Positions 34,317 through 43,873 of a DNA stretch of 64,000 bases are shown in pieces. Source of the DNA: Algoriphagus aestuarii (GTDB lineage Bacteria; Bacteroidota; Bacteroidia; Cytophagales; Cyclobacteriaceae); NCBI GenBank assembly GCA_017051695.1, contig JAFIDK010000004.1:244498-308497 (forward strand), read 5' to 3'. The position numbers and the translations under genes are program-made. Position 1 is the first letter of the stretch. The number at the start of each line of letters is the position of its first letter. Under the pieces are notes generated by a model, which was not told the origin of the DNA, ran no database searches, and saw only the letters and a program-made list of their open reading frames with translations.

Positions 34317-35368
34317 TGCTTCTTTGCTATGGCTTTCTGAATTGGGATATAAGGACCGTATTTATGCTGCAGTTCGGAAAACCCATCCGCATAAGGTCCA
34401 AATGGATGGTCAATTGGCTTTTTTGAAATATCTGGCCAGTCGTTTGGAAAGTCCCGATCCGGACGATCCAGACTATTGACATAAGCAGCCAAATCCCAGG
34501 CTTCCTCATCAGTCAAAATGGGATTTTCGTATGTTGCTCCAAAAGGCATATTTGCCTTGACATAGCCTGCAAACCGAGACATTCTGAATAGGCCTGCTTT
34601 CTGATTGTAACTGTGTTCACCCCACAATGGAGGATAGGTATACCCTGTCCCATCTGGCTTTGCCATTCCTTGACCGTCAGCCATATGACACACCACACAT
34701 TGTTTTTCATACACTGTCTTCCCCTTGATAGGATCTGCTGACCTGTCTAAGTAAGCTATTTCAAAAATACCAGCACCCTTTGGTTTTTCACCCTTTGGCA
34801 CTCCCTGGCCAAGCCAATTCATATAGGCTACCATTGCCTGCATTTCTTTGCTATCATTGGCCAACGTTTCTCCATTTAAGCTTCGCTGAAAACAACCATT
34901 GATTCTCATCTGTACATCTTCTGATGTTCCAGATCGGCCACGGACTTTTGGGTAAGTGCTGGCCACAGCAGAATAGTTATTTCCCAAAGGAACTGTGCCT
35001 GCCTGCAAATGGCAATTCTGACAATTCAAACCATTGGAAATCTTTTTGACTTTCCCGTTTGGACCAAGGTATTTAGAGGTGTTGGCAATTAAATCTCTCC
35101 CATATTTTATCAGTTCCGCATTTTCATCTTCCTCCACTTCACTCCAATCTGGAGCCACCCACATTCCCACTGGATCCATTAATGTTTTACTTACTGGTTT
35201 GACTTCTTCTTGTGCCAAGACTGGTTCATCTTCCCAGCTAGGAAGATCCACTCCAGAGAAAGATAAAAAGAGTACTAAGGCGGTAACTCCTACTAATGCA
35301 CTTGCCAAAGCCATAAGACCCATAGAAAGAGTAATCAATAGAAGTAAAGGTTTACCAATCTTTTTCAT
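34313..35368 (-). CDS. TsdA-like diheme c-type cytochrome (thiosulfate dehydrogenase)
   Basis: This 351-residue protein has an N-terminal helix (about 7-38) and two haem sites: CQNCH (116-120) and CVVCH (224-228). Between them is INGCFQRSLNG with C159, matching the conserved segment that carries the cysteine haem ligand in TsdA. GTGYTYPPLWGEHSYN and DLAAYVNSLDRP are also TsdA-like. TsdA joins two thiosulfates into tetrathionate, or runs in reverse, in the periplasm. It is coupled to the porin gene and lies near sulfur transport and persulfide genes. Other diheme cytochrome functions are possible. Confidence 0.8.
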   Translation of the reverse strand: MKKIGKPLLLLITLSMGLMALASALVGVTALVLFLSFSGVDLPSWEDEPVLAQEEVKPVSKTLMDPVGMWVAPDWSEVEEDENAELIKYGRDLIANTSKYLGPNGKVKKISNGLNCQNCHLQAGTVPLGNNYSAVASTYPKVRGRSGTSEDVQMRINGCFQRSLNGETLANDSKEMQAMVAYMNWLGQGVPKGEKPKGAGIFEIAYLDRSADPIKGKTVYEKQCVVCHMADGQGMAKPDGTGYTYPPLWGEHSYNQKAGLFRMSRFAGYVKANMPFGATYENPILTDEEAWDLAAYVNSLDRPDRDFPNDWPDISKKPIDHPFGPYADGFSELQHKYGPYIPIQKAIAKKQ

Positions 35369-35450
35369 AGTGATGTATCAAGCTACAAAAATGGGGAAGA
35401 ATGATACTCAAAGCTGTGACAAGAATCACATCCCGCTCGATTTCATCAAG

Positions 35451-36167
35451 TTAATAGGCTTCTGCCAGAAAAACGAGTTTATCCTCTTTCAAGCCTTGAA
35501 AAATATATCGATCAGCCTGTTGATAGGTTTTGATTTCGATCAGATCTCCCAGCATACACTCCGCTTGGAAGTTGATCAATAAATTAGGTTTGTTGATTCG
35601 ATGTTCTTTTAGAATGTTTTCAACCCAAAGAATATAGCTGGTATTATTCACATGATTATTTAAATCCAGATCAGAATACCTGACTTTCAGCCGTTCAGAA
35701 TCCAATAAGTCACCTCTTATTTCGATTTTAGATGCTTGCCATTCCGGCTTTTCTGTTGGGTCAAAAAGATGGCTTGGCAAAACTGCCTCTGGACGAACCG
35801 GTCTTTTAGACTCCAAGTTTAACAAGAGGTAAGATGTCATGCATTGGACAAGGATCTCATTCTTCTCATTGCACATGATAAACTCCCTAAAAGCAAATAA
35901 TTTTTCGACTCCTCTTCCTGCTGTATAAACTTTGACTTGGTCATCCCAGGAAGGCAACTGAAAGCAATGAAAGTCCATTCGGGACAAAACCCATATTCTG
36001 TTTTCTTCAATGAGATTTCGCCCAAAATCAGCAGAATCAGCATGACCCCAAGAGGTTTCCTGAAACAGATCTGCCACACAACTCAACCTGATTTTTCCGT
36101 CAGGATGCACCTGAAAAGATCCTATTTCAAAGGATTTTGAATACTGGAATGTGGCAACATGGTTCAT
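35451..36167 (-). CDS. Acyl-ACP thioesterase (double hotdog)
   Basis: This 238-residue protein resembles bacterial acyl-ACP thioesterases of the FatA/FatB type, with two hotdog domains. The second carries RYSDLDLNNHVNNTSYILWVEN near 165-185, with the catalytic Asn-His pattern. It frees fatty acids from acyl carrier protein. The start overlaps the end of the MFS gene by four bases, so they are one operon, but no link to sulfur genes is evident. Confidence 0.88.
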   Translation of the reverse strand: MNHVATFQYSKSFEIGSFQVHPDGKIRLSCVADLFQETSWGHADSADFGRNLIEENRIWVLSRMDFHCFQLPSWDDQVKVYTAGRGVEKLFAFREFIMCNEKNEILVQCMTSYLLLNLESKRPVRPEAVLPSHLFDPTEKPEWQASKIEIRGDLLDSERLKVRYSDLDLNNHVNNTSYILWVENILKEHRINKPNLLINFQAECMLGDLIEIKTYQQADRYIFQGLKEDKLVFLAEAY

Positions 36168-37345
36168 GGATTGGGCTTGGCTTTTATTTTTTGCGGAATT
36201 AAGAAAACTGACTTTCGGAAGCTTGAGAGTACAGTGATCCCTAAAGCACTCACAGCAACCATAGCAAATGATGTTTTCAAATTAAATAAATCCGCGACAA
36301 ATCCTATCAATGGTGGGCCTAGCAAAAACCCAAAGAATGAAATAGTGGAAACCAATGCCAAAGCAACGCTTGGCGCATATAATTTTGACCTTCCTGCGAT
36401 ACTATACGATAGCGGAATAATAGAAGCTACTCCTAATCCAACCAACAGAAATCCGAAAGTGGCAACGCCCACAGTGGGGAAAACAACGGCTAAAGTCAAT
36501 CCTGCAAAAATCAGCAAGCCACTGACTTGAATCACAGCCACCTTGGTATATCTTGCTGCAATTTTATCTGTTAAAAACCTTCCAGAAGCCATCGTCCCCA
36601 TAAATGCCACATATCCTAATGCAATCAATGATGGATCTGCCATTACCACTTTTTTGAAATAAACGCCTGACCAATCAAACATACAACCCTCGCACATCAT
36701 CCCTAAAAATGCAATCAAACTGATCCGTAAAAGCAATGCATCCGGTTTTTTAAGAACCAAGCCCCCGTCAGCAGAGGCTGCCTTTTCTTTGATGATGTAA
36801 CTCTGAGCTGAAAAAATGATAATAAATGAAATTCCAGCAATCACGGCATAATGTGCTGCAGGAGTTAATCCCAAATAAATCATCAAAGCACCTATTCCAG
36901 CACCTGTAAAACCTGCCATACTCCATAGCCCGTGAAAGGAAGCAAGAATACTCTTCCCCATCTGATCTTCCAGATTTAAAGCCTGAGTATTAAGGGATAT
37001 GTTCATGGTATTTCCCAACATTCCGTAAAGAATCAGCACCGGTACAAGTAACCAGGTACTTGGAGCCAATCCGATCAGAGGTAAGGTCAATGCATATGCA
37101 ACTGCTCCCACCATGATGACAATCCTGCTTCCAAACTGATGTACCGCCCATCCGGCAATCGGTAATCCGATCACTGATCCCAGGGGAAGAAAAAGCAACA
37201 AAGTGCCCAATTGACCCTCTGACAAATCAAATTTTGCCTGAATGTCCGGAATTCTGGCAGCCCAGGAAGCAAAACAAAGTCCTACAAAAAAGAAAAAGGC
37301 CCCTAAGGCCACTCTGCGTTTGGAAAGAGAATTCATAAAATTCAA
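36164..37345 (-). CDS. MFS transporter (YbjJ/FucP-like)
   Basis: This 393-residue protein has twelve predicted membrane helices and the glycine-rich loops of the major facilitator superfamily (GTLLLFLPLGSVIGLPIAGW; MASGRFLTDKIAARY). It is nearest to YbjJ-type members. The substrate is unknown. Because the next gene is a thioesterase, export of a lipid-derived or toxic acid is possible, but this is conjecture. Confidence 0.88.
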   Translation of the reverse strand: MNFMNSLSKRRVALGAFFFFVGLCFASWAARIPDIQAKFDLSEGQLGTLLLFLPLGSVIGLPIAGWAVHQFGSRIVIMVGAVAYALTLPLIGLAPSTWLLVPVLILYGMLGNTMNISLNTQALNLEDQMGKSILASFHGLWSMAGFTGAGIGALMIYLGLTPAAHYAVIAGISFIIIFSAQSYIIKEKAASADGGLVLKKPDALLLRISLIAFLGMMCEGCMFDWSGVYFKKVVMADPSLIALGYVAFMGTMASGRFLTDKIAARYTKVAVIQVSGLLIFAGLTLAVVFPTVGVATFGFLLVGLGVASIIPLSYSIAGRSKLYAPSVALALVSTISFFGFLLGPPLIGFVADLFNLKTSFAMVAVSALGITVLSSFRKSVFLIPQKIKAKPNP

Positions 37346-37391
37346 TAGGTCGATAGGTCCCGAAATTTAGAAAGATTACTTCAATAAGCTG

Positions 37392-37399
37392 TACTTTTG
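37392..37399 (+). promoter_or_regulatory. TACTTTTG -7 box (Bacteroidota sigma-A type)
   Basis: The box matches TAnnTTTG exactly and lies about 65 bases before the start codon of the tiny ORF at 37457. No clear -33 TTTG was found, so support is partial. Confidence 0.35.
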
Positions 37400-37456
37400 C
37401 CCCAATTGCCTGAGAAACTATTTCCCTCCCCAGCTGTTATTGTAAAAAATCTCTCC

Positions 37457-37537
37457 ATGGAATTTATCATTGTAGGAACTATTGTCCTTACCATCATATT
37501 TTTGATCAGATTCATCATCAAAAAAGTATTTGAATAA
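37457..37537 (+). CDS. Tiny single-helix membrane peptide
   Basis: A 26-residue frame starts at an ATG preceded by a TACTTTTG box. It encodes one hydrophobic helix (IIVGTIVLTIIFLIRFII) and a basic end (KKVFE), with a good positive-inside pattern. It lies alone between the divergent MFS gene and the convergent transporter genes. Small one-helix peptides of this sort often tune membrane complexes. Expression is unproven. Confidence 0.4.
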   Translation: MEFIIVGTIVLTIIFLIRFIIKKVFE

Positions 37538-37539
37538 AA

Positions 37540-37567
37540 GAGCCAAACCTTTTTTAAGATTTGGCTC
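37540..37567 (-). terminator. Intrinsic terminator after the YeeE-type pair
   Basis: GAGCCAAA and TTTGGCTC pair around a 12-base loop. On the minus strand a TTTTATT run follows, so it ends the operon that stops at 37588. Confidence 0.75.
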
Positions 37568-37587
37568 CTTACACGAATCCTAACATG

Positions 37588-38073
37588 TTAATTCGGTAGC
37601 TTCGTAGCAAATCGGCCATATACCCACGTACCGGCTATCGCGGAAAGTAGGGTAACAAATACTACGGTAAACCCGCTTCCGATTTGAGCAAATAATGGTC
37701 CTGGGCATGCTCCGGTTATCGCCCAACCTAATCCGAATATAAAACCTCCGATTATCTGGCCTTTTCTGAATTCTTTGGTAGGGATAATTACTTTTTCGCC
37801 AGAAATAGTCTTGATCCCAAAGCGCTTGATCAGTTGAATAGAGATTACTCCAGTAAGAATGGCTGATCCTATCACCCCATACATGTGGAATGATTGAAGG
37901 CGAAACATTTCCTGAATTCTAAACCAGGAAATAATCTCTGCCTTTACAAACACAATCCCGAAAAGCACCCCAATTACCATGTATTTCAACAGGCCTAGTC
38001 CTTTTTCTATAGTATCTTGAGAGTTTGGTGCATCACAAACCTCTGCTTGATTATCTTTTACAATAGTTGTCAT
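37588..38073 (-). CDS. YeeE/YedE half-transporter (DUF6691-like)
   Basis: This 161-residue protein has four predicted helices (about 30-46, 64-82, 106-124 and 133-152) and the motif GWAITGACPGPLFA, typical of the half-size YeeE/YedE proteins paired with a longer partner. The family moves thiosulfate or other reduced sulfur across the inner membrane, with cysteines relaying the substrate. It lies 11 bases after the partner gene. Confidence 0.85.
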   Translation of the reverse strand: MTTIVKDNQAEVCDAPNSQDTIEKGLGLLKYMVIGVLFGIVFVKAEIISWFRIQEMFRLQSFHMYGVIGSAILTGVISIQLIKRFGIKTISGEKVIIPTKEFRKGQIIGGFIFGLGWAITGACPGPLFAQIGSGFTVVFVTLLSAIAGTWVYGRFATKLPN

Positions 38074-38084
38074 TTTCTATTTAT

Positions 38085-38666
38085 TTAAAACCCTACCCAA
38101 CTCATTAATGGTCCCATCAAAAAATGGGTCATTACAAAACCACCGATCATAAAGAAAATCGTAGCTACCATTGATGGCCATTGAAGAGAACTGATTCCCA
38201 TAATGGCATGCCCGGAAGTACAACCCCCAGCATAACGGGTTCCGAACCCGACTAGAAAACCTCCAAATACAAAGAACAAGAGGCCTTTTGCTGTAAAGAC
38301 GTTATTCCAGTCAAATATCTCAGCAGGCATTAAACCTGAGAAGCTGGTAATACCAAGAGCAGTGAGATCAGCTTTGGTCTGCTCCGAAATCAACATGTCA
38401 TGGGGGTTGGAGATAAATTGTGTAGCAATAAAACCACCTATCAGTACCCCCAGGACAAATAATAGATTCCATATTTCTTTTCTCCAGTTGTAATTGAAGA
38501 ATGGAATTCCTGCAGGTATGCAAATCGCGCATACATGTCTTAATGAGGATGAAATGCCAAATGATTTATTGCCAACCAACAACAAAGTCGGGACGGTTAA
38601 TCCAATCAGTGGTCCGGCCACATACCATGGCCATGGCTGGGATATCCAGTCGATGATTTGATTCAT
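38085..38666 (-). CDS. YeeE/YedE sulfur-transport protein
   Basis: This 193-residue protein has about five helices and the signature [17 protein letters not shown], with the cysteine conserved in thiosulfate transporter TsuA. Together with the next gene it makes a split version of the full-length transporter, like the PmpA/PmpB pair. The pair has its own transcription unit, since a terminator closes the preceding operon at 38810. Confidence 0.88.
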   Translation of the reverse strand: MNQIIDWISQPWPWYVAGPLIGLTVPTLLLVGNKSFGISSSLRHVCAICIPAGIPFFNYNWRKEIWNLLFVLGVLIGGFIATQFISNPHDMLISEQTKADLTALGITSFSGLMPAEIFDWNNVFTAKGLLFFVFGGFLVGFGTRYAGGCTSGHAIMGISSLQWPSMVATIFFMIGGFVMTHFLMGPLMSWVGF

Positions 38667-38809
38667 TTATTTCTTTATTTAAAGGATTAAGTAGGGTGAT
38701 TCTGTTTATCCTTATCAGGACTACAGGACTATCTACAGGAAACAAAATTGGGCAAAAGCCGGTTCTTGTTCAGTGACTTTCATCACTTGGGAATCAAAGA
38801 AATAAAAAC

Positions 38810-38835
38810 GGCAAGTCCTGAGACTTGCCATTTTT
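38810..38835. terminator. Intrinsic terminator after the MBL-rhodanese gene
   Basis: GGCAAGTC and GACTTGCC pair around a four-base loop, with T-rich flanks on both strands. It ends the minus-strand gene at 38860. Confidence 0.85.
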
Positions 38836-38859
38836 ATTAAGCAACTTCTCTAAGAACGA

Positions 38860-40281
38860 TTAAAGCAAAGTAGTCGGACAAACGTAGTCGGAAACCTTGA
38901 ATTTTTCTGAGTCTTTGATCGCTTTAAAACCACCATCCACATCTATTAGATTATCATACCCACGAGCTCTCAGAATCGAGTTAAACACCATAGATCTATA
39001 GCCTCCTGCGCAATGCACATAGTATTTCTTGTCTTTATCTACTTTGAGCATGCTCTCATTGATATAATCCAAAGGAGTATTTTCTGCATCCAGTACATGC
39101 TCGGAAAGATATTCACTGTTTTTTCTCACATCAAGTATTGCAATTTCTGGATTTTCAGCTTTTCGTTTTGCTAGCTCATCAGCTGATATGGATTCTATCT
39201 GATCAATTTCATGACCAGATTTTTTCCAGGCCTCAATTCCACCTTTTAAGTAACCCAAAGCATAATCATATCCAACTCTGGCAAGCCTGGTGATCACTTC
39301 TTCCTCCCTACCTTCCTCAGTCACCACCAAAATCTCCTGCTTCAAATCCGGGATCATCGCTCCTACCCACACTGCAAAGCTTCCATCAATCCCGATATTG
39401 ACAGAATTGGGCACAAATCCTTTTGCAAAGGTCTGGGGAGCTCTTGTATCTAGAATCAAAGCTCCGGTTTCGTTTGCTGCAGCTTCAAATTCTGTTGGGT
39501 TCAAAGGCCTCACTCCCCTTTCCAAAACTTCATCAATGCTATCATAACCTTGGATGTTCATCATTACATTTTGAGGAAAATAAGCCGGAGGAGGGGTCAA
39601 ACCTGTGATTAACTCCTTGATAAACTCTTCTTTGGTCATTTCCTGAAGCGCATAATTGGTCTTCTTTTGATTCCCTAAAGTATCAGAAGTTTCCTTGCTC
39701 ATGTTTTTACCACAGGCAGATCCTGCTCCATGGGCTGGATAAACAATCAAATCATCAGGCAGGGGCATGATTTTATTTCTCAAAGAGTCATAAAGATGTC
39801 CAGCCAGTTTTTCCTGGGTCAAATCTTCCACTACTTTCTGTGCCAAATCAGGTCTTCCCACATCACCTATAAATAAGGTGTCGCCGGTGAAAATAGCCTC
39901 TGGGTTTCCTTCTTCATTGAAAAGCAAGTAACAAGAACTTTCCATGGTATGTCCAGGCGTATGAAGCACTTTGATTTTCGCTTTTCCAATCTGGAATTCC
40001 TGTCCATCTTCTGCTACAATGGCATCAAAACCCATTTTCATGGTCGTAGGGCCATAAACGATCGGCGCGCCTGTCTTTTTGGATAAGTCCTGGTGGCCTG
40101 AGACAAAGTCAGCATGGAAATGCGTTTCAAAAACATATTTGATTTTTGCGTTTCTTCTTCCTGCTTTTTCGATGTAGGGCTGAACTTCTCTAAGCGGATC
40201 AATGACAGCGGCCTCACCATCAGACTCAATGTAATAGGCACCCTGGGCTAAACATCCGGTATAAATTTGTTCGATTTTCAT
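38860..40281 (-). CDS. Persulfide dioxygenase-like MBL protein fused to two rhodanese domains
   Basis: The N-terminal 240 residues are a metallo-beta-lactamase fold of the ETHE1/persulfide dioxygenase kind: THFHADF with H54 and H56, TPGHT near 110, and GDTLFIGDVGRPD near 137. The usual second-site histidine after D58 is phenylalanine, which suits a single-iron enzyme. Rhodanese domain 1 (about 265-360) lacks a cysteine in its active loop (VVTEEGRE). Domain 2 (about 370-465) has CAGGYR. It probably oxidises persulfide to sulfite, and the second rhodanese moves sulfane sulfur. It follows the thioredoxin gene in the same operon. Confidence 0.9.
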   Translation of the reverse strand: MKIEQIYTGCLAQGAYYIESDGEAAVIDPLREVQPYIEKAGRRNAKIKYVFETHFHADFVSGHQDLSKKTGAPIVYGPTTMKMGFDAIVAEDGQEFQIGKAKIKVLHTPGHTMESSCYLLFNEEGNPEAIFTGDTLFIGDVGRPDLAQKVVEDLTQEKLAGHLYDSLRNKIMPLPDDLIVYPAHGAGSACGKNMSKETSDTLGNQKKTNYALQEMTKEEFIKELITGLTPPPAYFPQNVMMNIQGYDSIDEVLERGVRPLNPTEFEAAANETGALILDTRAPQTFAKGFVPNSVNIGIDGSFAVWVGAMIPDLKQEILVVTEEGREEEVITRLARVGYDYALGYLKGGIEAWKKSGHEIDQIESISADELAKRKAENPEIAILDVRKNSEYLSEHVLDAENTPLDYINESMLKVDKDKKYYVHCAGGYRSMVFNSILRARGYDNLIDVDGGFKAIKDSEKFKVSDYVCPTTLL

Positions 40282-40368
40282 ATGTATGATTTTTTCAGAT
40301 TTCTATTTAAAGTTCCTCAAAGGTACTTGAGAATGTCTGTAGGTAAAATGACAATTGTCACATATCCC

Positions 40369-40689
40369 TCAAGTTTGGCTCTGGATATTGGATTCGATTG
40401 TTTTCACTAATTGATGAACTGGAACCACTCCTGATTGTCTCCAAAGTATTTTTCCTTTTTGAAATAATATTAAAGTCGGCACACCTCTCACCTGAAATTT
40501 GCTGGCCGCAAGAGGATTTTTATCCACGTCCACTTTCACGATTTTCAATTTATCCCCCATTTGCTTAGAAGTGTCTTCCAAAATTGGATGCATCATCTTA
40601 CATGGTCCACACCAAGTTGCGGTAAAATCCACCAAAACCGGCTGGTCTCCCTCGATCAACTGTTGAAAAGATTTTGGCTTTGTTTTCAT
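40369..40689 (-). CDS. trxA: Thioredoxin
   Basis: This is a 106-residue classical thioredoxin with WCGPC at 26-30 and the cis-proline in RGVPTLILF near 70. There is no signal peptide, so it acts in the cytoplasm. As first gene of the operon with the persulfide dioxygenase-rhodanese protein, it likely reduces protein or low-molecular persulfides as well as disulfides. Confidence 0.93.
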   Translation of the reverse strand: MKTKPKSFQQLIEGDQPVLVDFTATWCGPCKMMHPILEDTSKQMGDKLKIVKVDVDKNPLAASKFQVRGVPTLILFQKGKILWRQSGVVPVHQLVKTIESNIQSQT

Positions 40690-40714
40690 GGTTAATGTTT
40701 TTTAAAATCTCTAA

Positions 40715-40722
40715 CAAAAGTA
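40715..40722 (-). promoter_or_regulatory. TACTTTTG -7 box before trxA
   Basis: An exact TAnnTTTG match on the minus strand lies about 25 bases upstream of the thioredoxin start codon. A -33 TTTG is not clear. Confidence 0.4.
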
Positions 40723-40859
40723 AGGACCCAATCAGTTCTGCACAGTAATTTTTATCACAAAGCGAAATTTTTCGACTAGATCATAACTTTTAAAAAGTGC
40801 TAAAAAATCCTCAGTTGGCGATTATTTTTTTATTTTCGCCAGTCTAATAACCAGAATTA

Positions 40860-43844
40860 ATGCTCAAGTATAAGCAAATCAATAATTTAACGGGTTGGGT
40901 AGTTTTTGCCGTAGCCGCGATCGTCTATATTTTGACAGCAGAACAAACTGCAAGCTTCTGGGATCCAGGAGAATTCATTGCGGTTTCGTACAAACTTCAG
41001 GTTCCACACCCTCCAGGAGCACCTTTCTTCCTGTTGGTTTATAGGATGTTTGGTTTTTTGGCGATGGGAGATGGTTTGGAAGTGGCTTATTGGATGAATG
41101 TAGGAAGTGCTTTATTTTCTGCTTTCACGATTTTATTCCTTTTCTGGTCCATTACGCTTTTTGGAAGAAGACTTTATAAAATTGAAGAAGGCAAAGAAAG
41201 TAAAGGACAGGTGATCTCATTAATGGGTGCCGGAATTGTAGGTTCATTATTGTACACTTTCAGTGACAGTTTCTGGTTCTCGGCAGTTGAGGCAGAAGTT
41301 TATGCCATGTCTTCCTTCTTTACTGCCATCGTTATTTGGGCATTTTTGAAATGGGATGTCATCAAAGATCCTAGAGAAGAAAATAAATTCATGATTTTCA
41401 TAGCCTATTTGGTGGGACTCTCCATTGGTGTTCACTTGCTGAATCTGGTCACCTTGCCTGCTTTGGCACTGATTTATTATTTCAAAAAATACGAAAAGCC
41501 AAACCTCAAAGGAGCTATTGCAGCCATGTTTGCAGGGGGACTAGCGTTGATAATCATTAATAATTTCATCATCCCTGGACTTCCTAGCCTAGCAGGCTCT
41601 ATGGAGATTTTCTTTGTAAATTCTCTTGGCTTACCTTTTGGTTCAGGCATCATTTTCTTTGCTATCGCCTTTTTCACGGCATTATATTTTGCTTATAAAT
41701 ATTCAAGAAGCAAGGAAAATGCAACCCTCAATACCGCCTTACTTTCTTTGGTTTTTATATTGATCGGGTACTCCAGTTATGCACTGATCGTGATCCGAGC
41801 AAATCAGGATCCTATCATCAATGAGAATGCTCCAAAAGACATCATCAGCTATGTTTCTTATCTGAAAAGAGAACAATACGGTTACAGGCCTTTACTACAT
41901 GGTCAATATTTTACTGCCAAACTGGTGGATCAGGTGGAAGGCGATCCAGTCTACATGAAAGGCAAGGATAAATATGAGATTGTGGATTATGGATTGGAAA
42001 ACATCTATGATCCAAGCAAAACCACAATTTTACCTAGGGTGTACTCTACCCAGGAAAACCACAAGCAGATTTACAGAAGGGTGCTGGGTTTACGCGAAGG
42101 TCAGGATCCTACCTTTGGTGACAATCTTTATTTCATGTTCAAGCATCAGCTTGGCAAGATGTATTGGCGGTACTTTATGTGGAACTTTTCCGGCAGGGAA
42201 AGCGACTTCTCCGATGCTCCATGGATAGGAATTACAGATGCTTTTTCTGATAAATTCCCGGATTATATCAAGGAAAACAAAGGACATAACAACTTCCTGA
42301 TGCTTCCTCTGTTACTAGGGATAATCGGTTTGTTCTTTCAGGCTAAATACGATCCTAAATCATTTTATGTGAATCTGATGCTCTTCTTGATGATGGGTGT
42401 GGTGCTGGTACTTTACCTCAATTCCCCTCCGGTGGAGCCGAGAGAAAGGGATTATATCTATGTGGGTAGTTTTTATGCCTTTGCGATTTGGATAGGAATG
42501 GGCGTCATGGGAATTGCCCATGGAATTGGAAAAATGAATAAAAACCTGGCAACTGCCGGTGTCATTGCTACTTTGTTAACATTGCCAGTAGTCGGCTTAG
42601 TAGCCAGTCAAACTTGGGATGATCACAATAGAAAAGGACGTTATTTCTCAGTGGATTCTGCCAGAAACTTTTTGGCATCTTGTGCACCAAATGCGATTTT
42701 ATTCACTGGTGGGGATAATGATACTTTCCCGCTTTGGTATGTACAGGAGGTGGAAGGCTTCCGAACTGATGTAAGAGTGATTGTATTGAGTTATTTTGAT
42801 ACTGACTGGTATGTGGAGCAAATGGCGAAGTCTGCGAATGAGTCAGAAGCATTGCCTTTCAGTCTGGATGAATCCAGGTATCAAAAAGGCACCAATGATG
42901 TACTCTATGTGACTGGAGATGATAAACCAAATTCAGCAATTTCGGTGAGAGCCTATCTCAACTTATTAAACAGTGCTGATCCAAGACTGAATGTAAATAC
43001 AGGAGGTAAAAGCGTCGTAAACATGGTACCTTCCCGAAATTTGGTACTGGATATCGATAGTGCATCCGTAGCAAATAAAGACATCATTCCTGAGGAATTC
43101 GCGCCACTTTTCACTCCTCAGATCAACTTGAGAGTGAAAGGACAGTATCTGACCAAAGGAACATTGATGCTGATCGATCTGATCACGACAAATAACTGGG
43201 AAAGGCCGATTTACTTCAATAATACTTCCTTGTCAACGATCGGAATTGATCTGGAAGATCATGTGGTGAATGAAGGCTTGACTTATAGATTACTTCCTGT
43301 ACAGAAGCCTGATTTCATCAGAGAAGAATTGGTCAATGCAGATTTGGCCTATAAAAATTACATGGAGAAATTCTCCTTCAGAGGAATGGATGATCCAAAC
43401 GCTTATCTGGATGAAGAATATAGAAGGTTTGCATCCAATCATAGAAGTGCCTTGAATTCGATCGCCATTGCTTTATTAGACCAGAATAAAATGGATAAAG
43501 CTGCAGAGCTTTTAAATTATGGCTTAGAAGTCATGCCAAACGAAGCAATTCCTTATGACTTGTCCAGTGGACAATCTGTCCCGCTGTTTTTCGAAGTTGG
43601 TGAGGAGGAAAAAGCATTGGACATCATCGAAAAAGTATCCAAAAAATCATTGGATATGATCGAATTCTACACCCGAGAAAACAGAGACTACGACCGGGAA
43701 ATGATGATTTCTATAGAAATGGTAAGGTATTTTATACCATTATTAGAAGAAAGAGGCTATCAGGAAAAAGCGGATGAACTCAAAGCAAGACTCACGCAAC
43801 ACATGGGTGCTGAGGCATTGCCGACACAGATTGATAGAAGATAA
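40860..43844 (+). CDS. DUF2723 membrane protein (O-mannosyltransferase-like)
   Basis: This 994-residue protein starts with a glycosyltransferase-C membrane domain of about twelve helices. The DUF2723 signature TAEQTASFWDPGEFIAVSYKL is near residue 24, with the acidic residues expected to be catalytic, and VPHPPGAPFF follows. A soluble region follows (from about 580) with SCAPNAILFTGGDNDTFPLW near 600, and TPR-like helices end the protein. In Bacteroidota these proteins are thought to glycosylate exported proteins, and family members associate with gliding and type IX secretion genes. It stands alone before a terminator. Confidence 0.88.
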   Translation: MLKYKQINNLTGWVVFAVAAIVYILTAEQTASFWDPGEFIAVSYKLQVPHPPGAPFFLLVYRMFGFLAMGDGLEVAYWMNVGSALFSAFTILFLFWSITLFGRRLYKIEEGKESKGQVISLMGAGIVGSLLYTFSDSFWFSAVEAEVYAMSSFFTAIVIWAFLKWDVIKDPREENKFMIFIAYLVGLSIGVHLLNLVTLPALALIYYFKKYEKPNLKGAIAAMFAGGLALIIINNFIIPGLPSLAGSMEIFFVNSLGLPFGSGIIFFAIAFFTALYFAYKYSRSKENATLNTALLSLVFILIGYSSYALIVIRANQDPIINENAPKDIISYVSYLKREQYGYRPLLHGQYFTAKLVDQVEGDPVYMKGKDKYEIVDYGLENIYDPSKTTILPRVYSTQENHKQIYRRVLGLREGQDPTFGDNLYFMFKHQLGKMYWRYFMWNFSGRESDFSDAPWIGITDAFSDKFPDYIKENKGHNNFLMLPLLLGIIGLFFQAKYDPKSFYVNLMLFLMMGVVLVLYLNSPPVEPRERDYIYVGSFYAFAIWIGMGVMGIAHGIGKMNKNLATAGVIATLLTLPVVGLVASQTWDDHNRKGRYFSVDSARNFLASCAPNAILFTGGDNDTFPLWYVQEVEGFRTDVRVIVLSYFDTDWYVEQMAKSANESEALPFSLDESRYQKGTNDVLYVTGDDKPNSAISVRAYLNLLNSADPRLNVNTGGKSVVNMVPSRNLVLDIDSASVANKDIIPEEFAPLFTPQINLRVKGQYLTKGTLMLIDLITTNNWERPIYFNNTSLSTIGIDLEDHVVNEGLTYRLLPVQKPDFIREELVNADLAYKNYMEKFSFRGMDDPNAYLDEEYRRFASNHRSALNSIAIALLDQNKMDKAAELLNYGLEVMPNEAIPYDLSSGQSVPLFFEVGEEEKALDIIEKVSKKSLDMIEFYTRENRDYDREMMISIEMVRYFIPLLEERGYQEKADELKARLTQHMGAEALPTQIDRR

Positions 43845-43850
43845 AAAAAG

Positions 43851-43873
43851 GAGGCTCAAATGAGCCTCTTTTT
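43851..43873. terminator. Bidirectional intrinsic terminator
   Basis: GAGGCTCA and TGAGCCTC with a two-base loop are flanked by T-runs on both strands. It sits between convergent genes, and its T-run touches the last codon of the methyltransferase gene. Confidence 0.9.
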
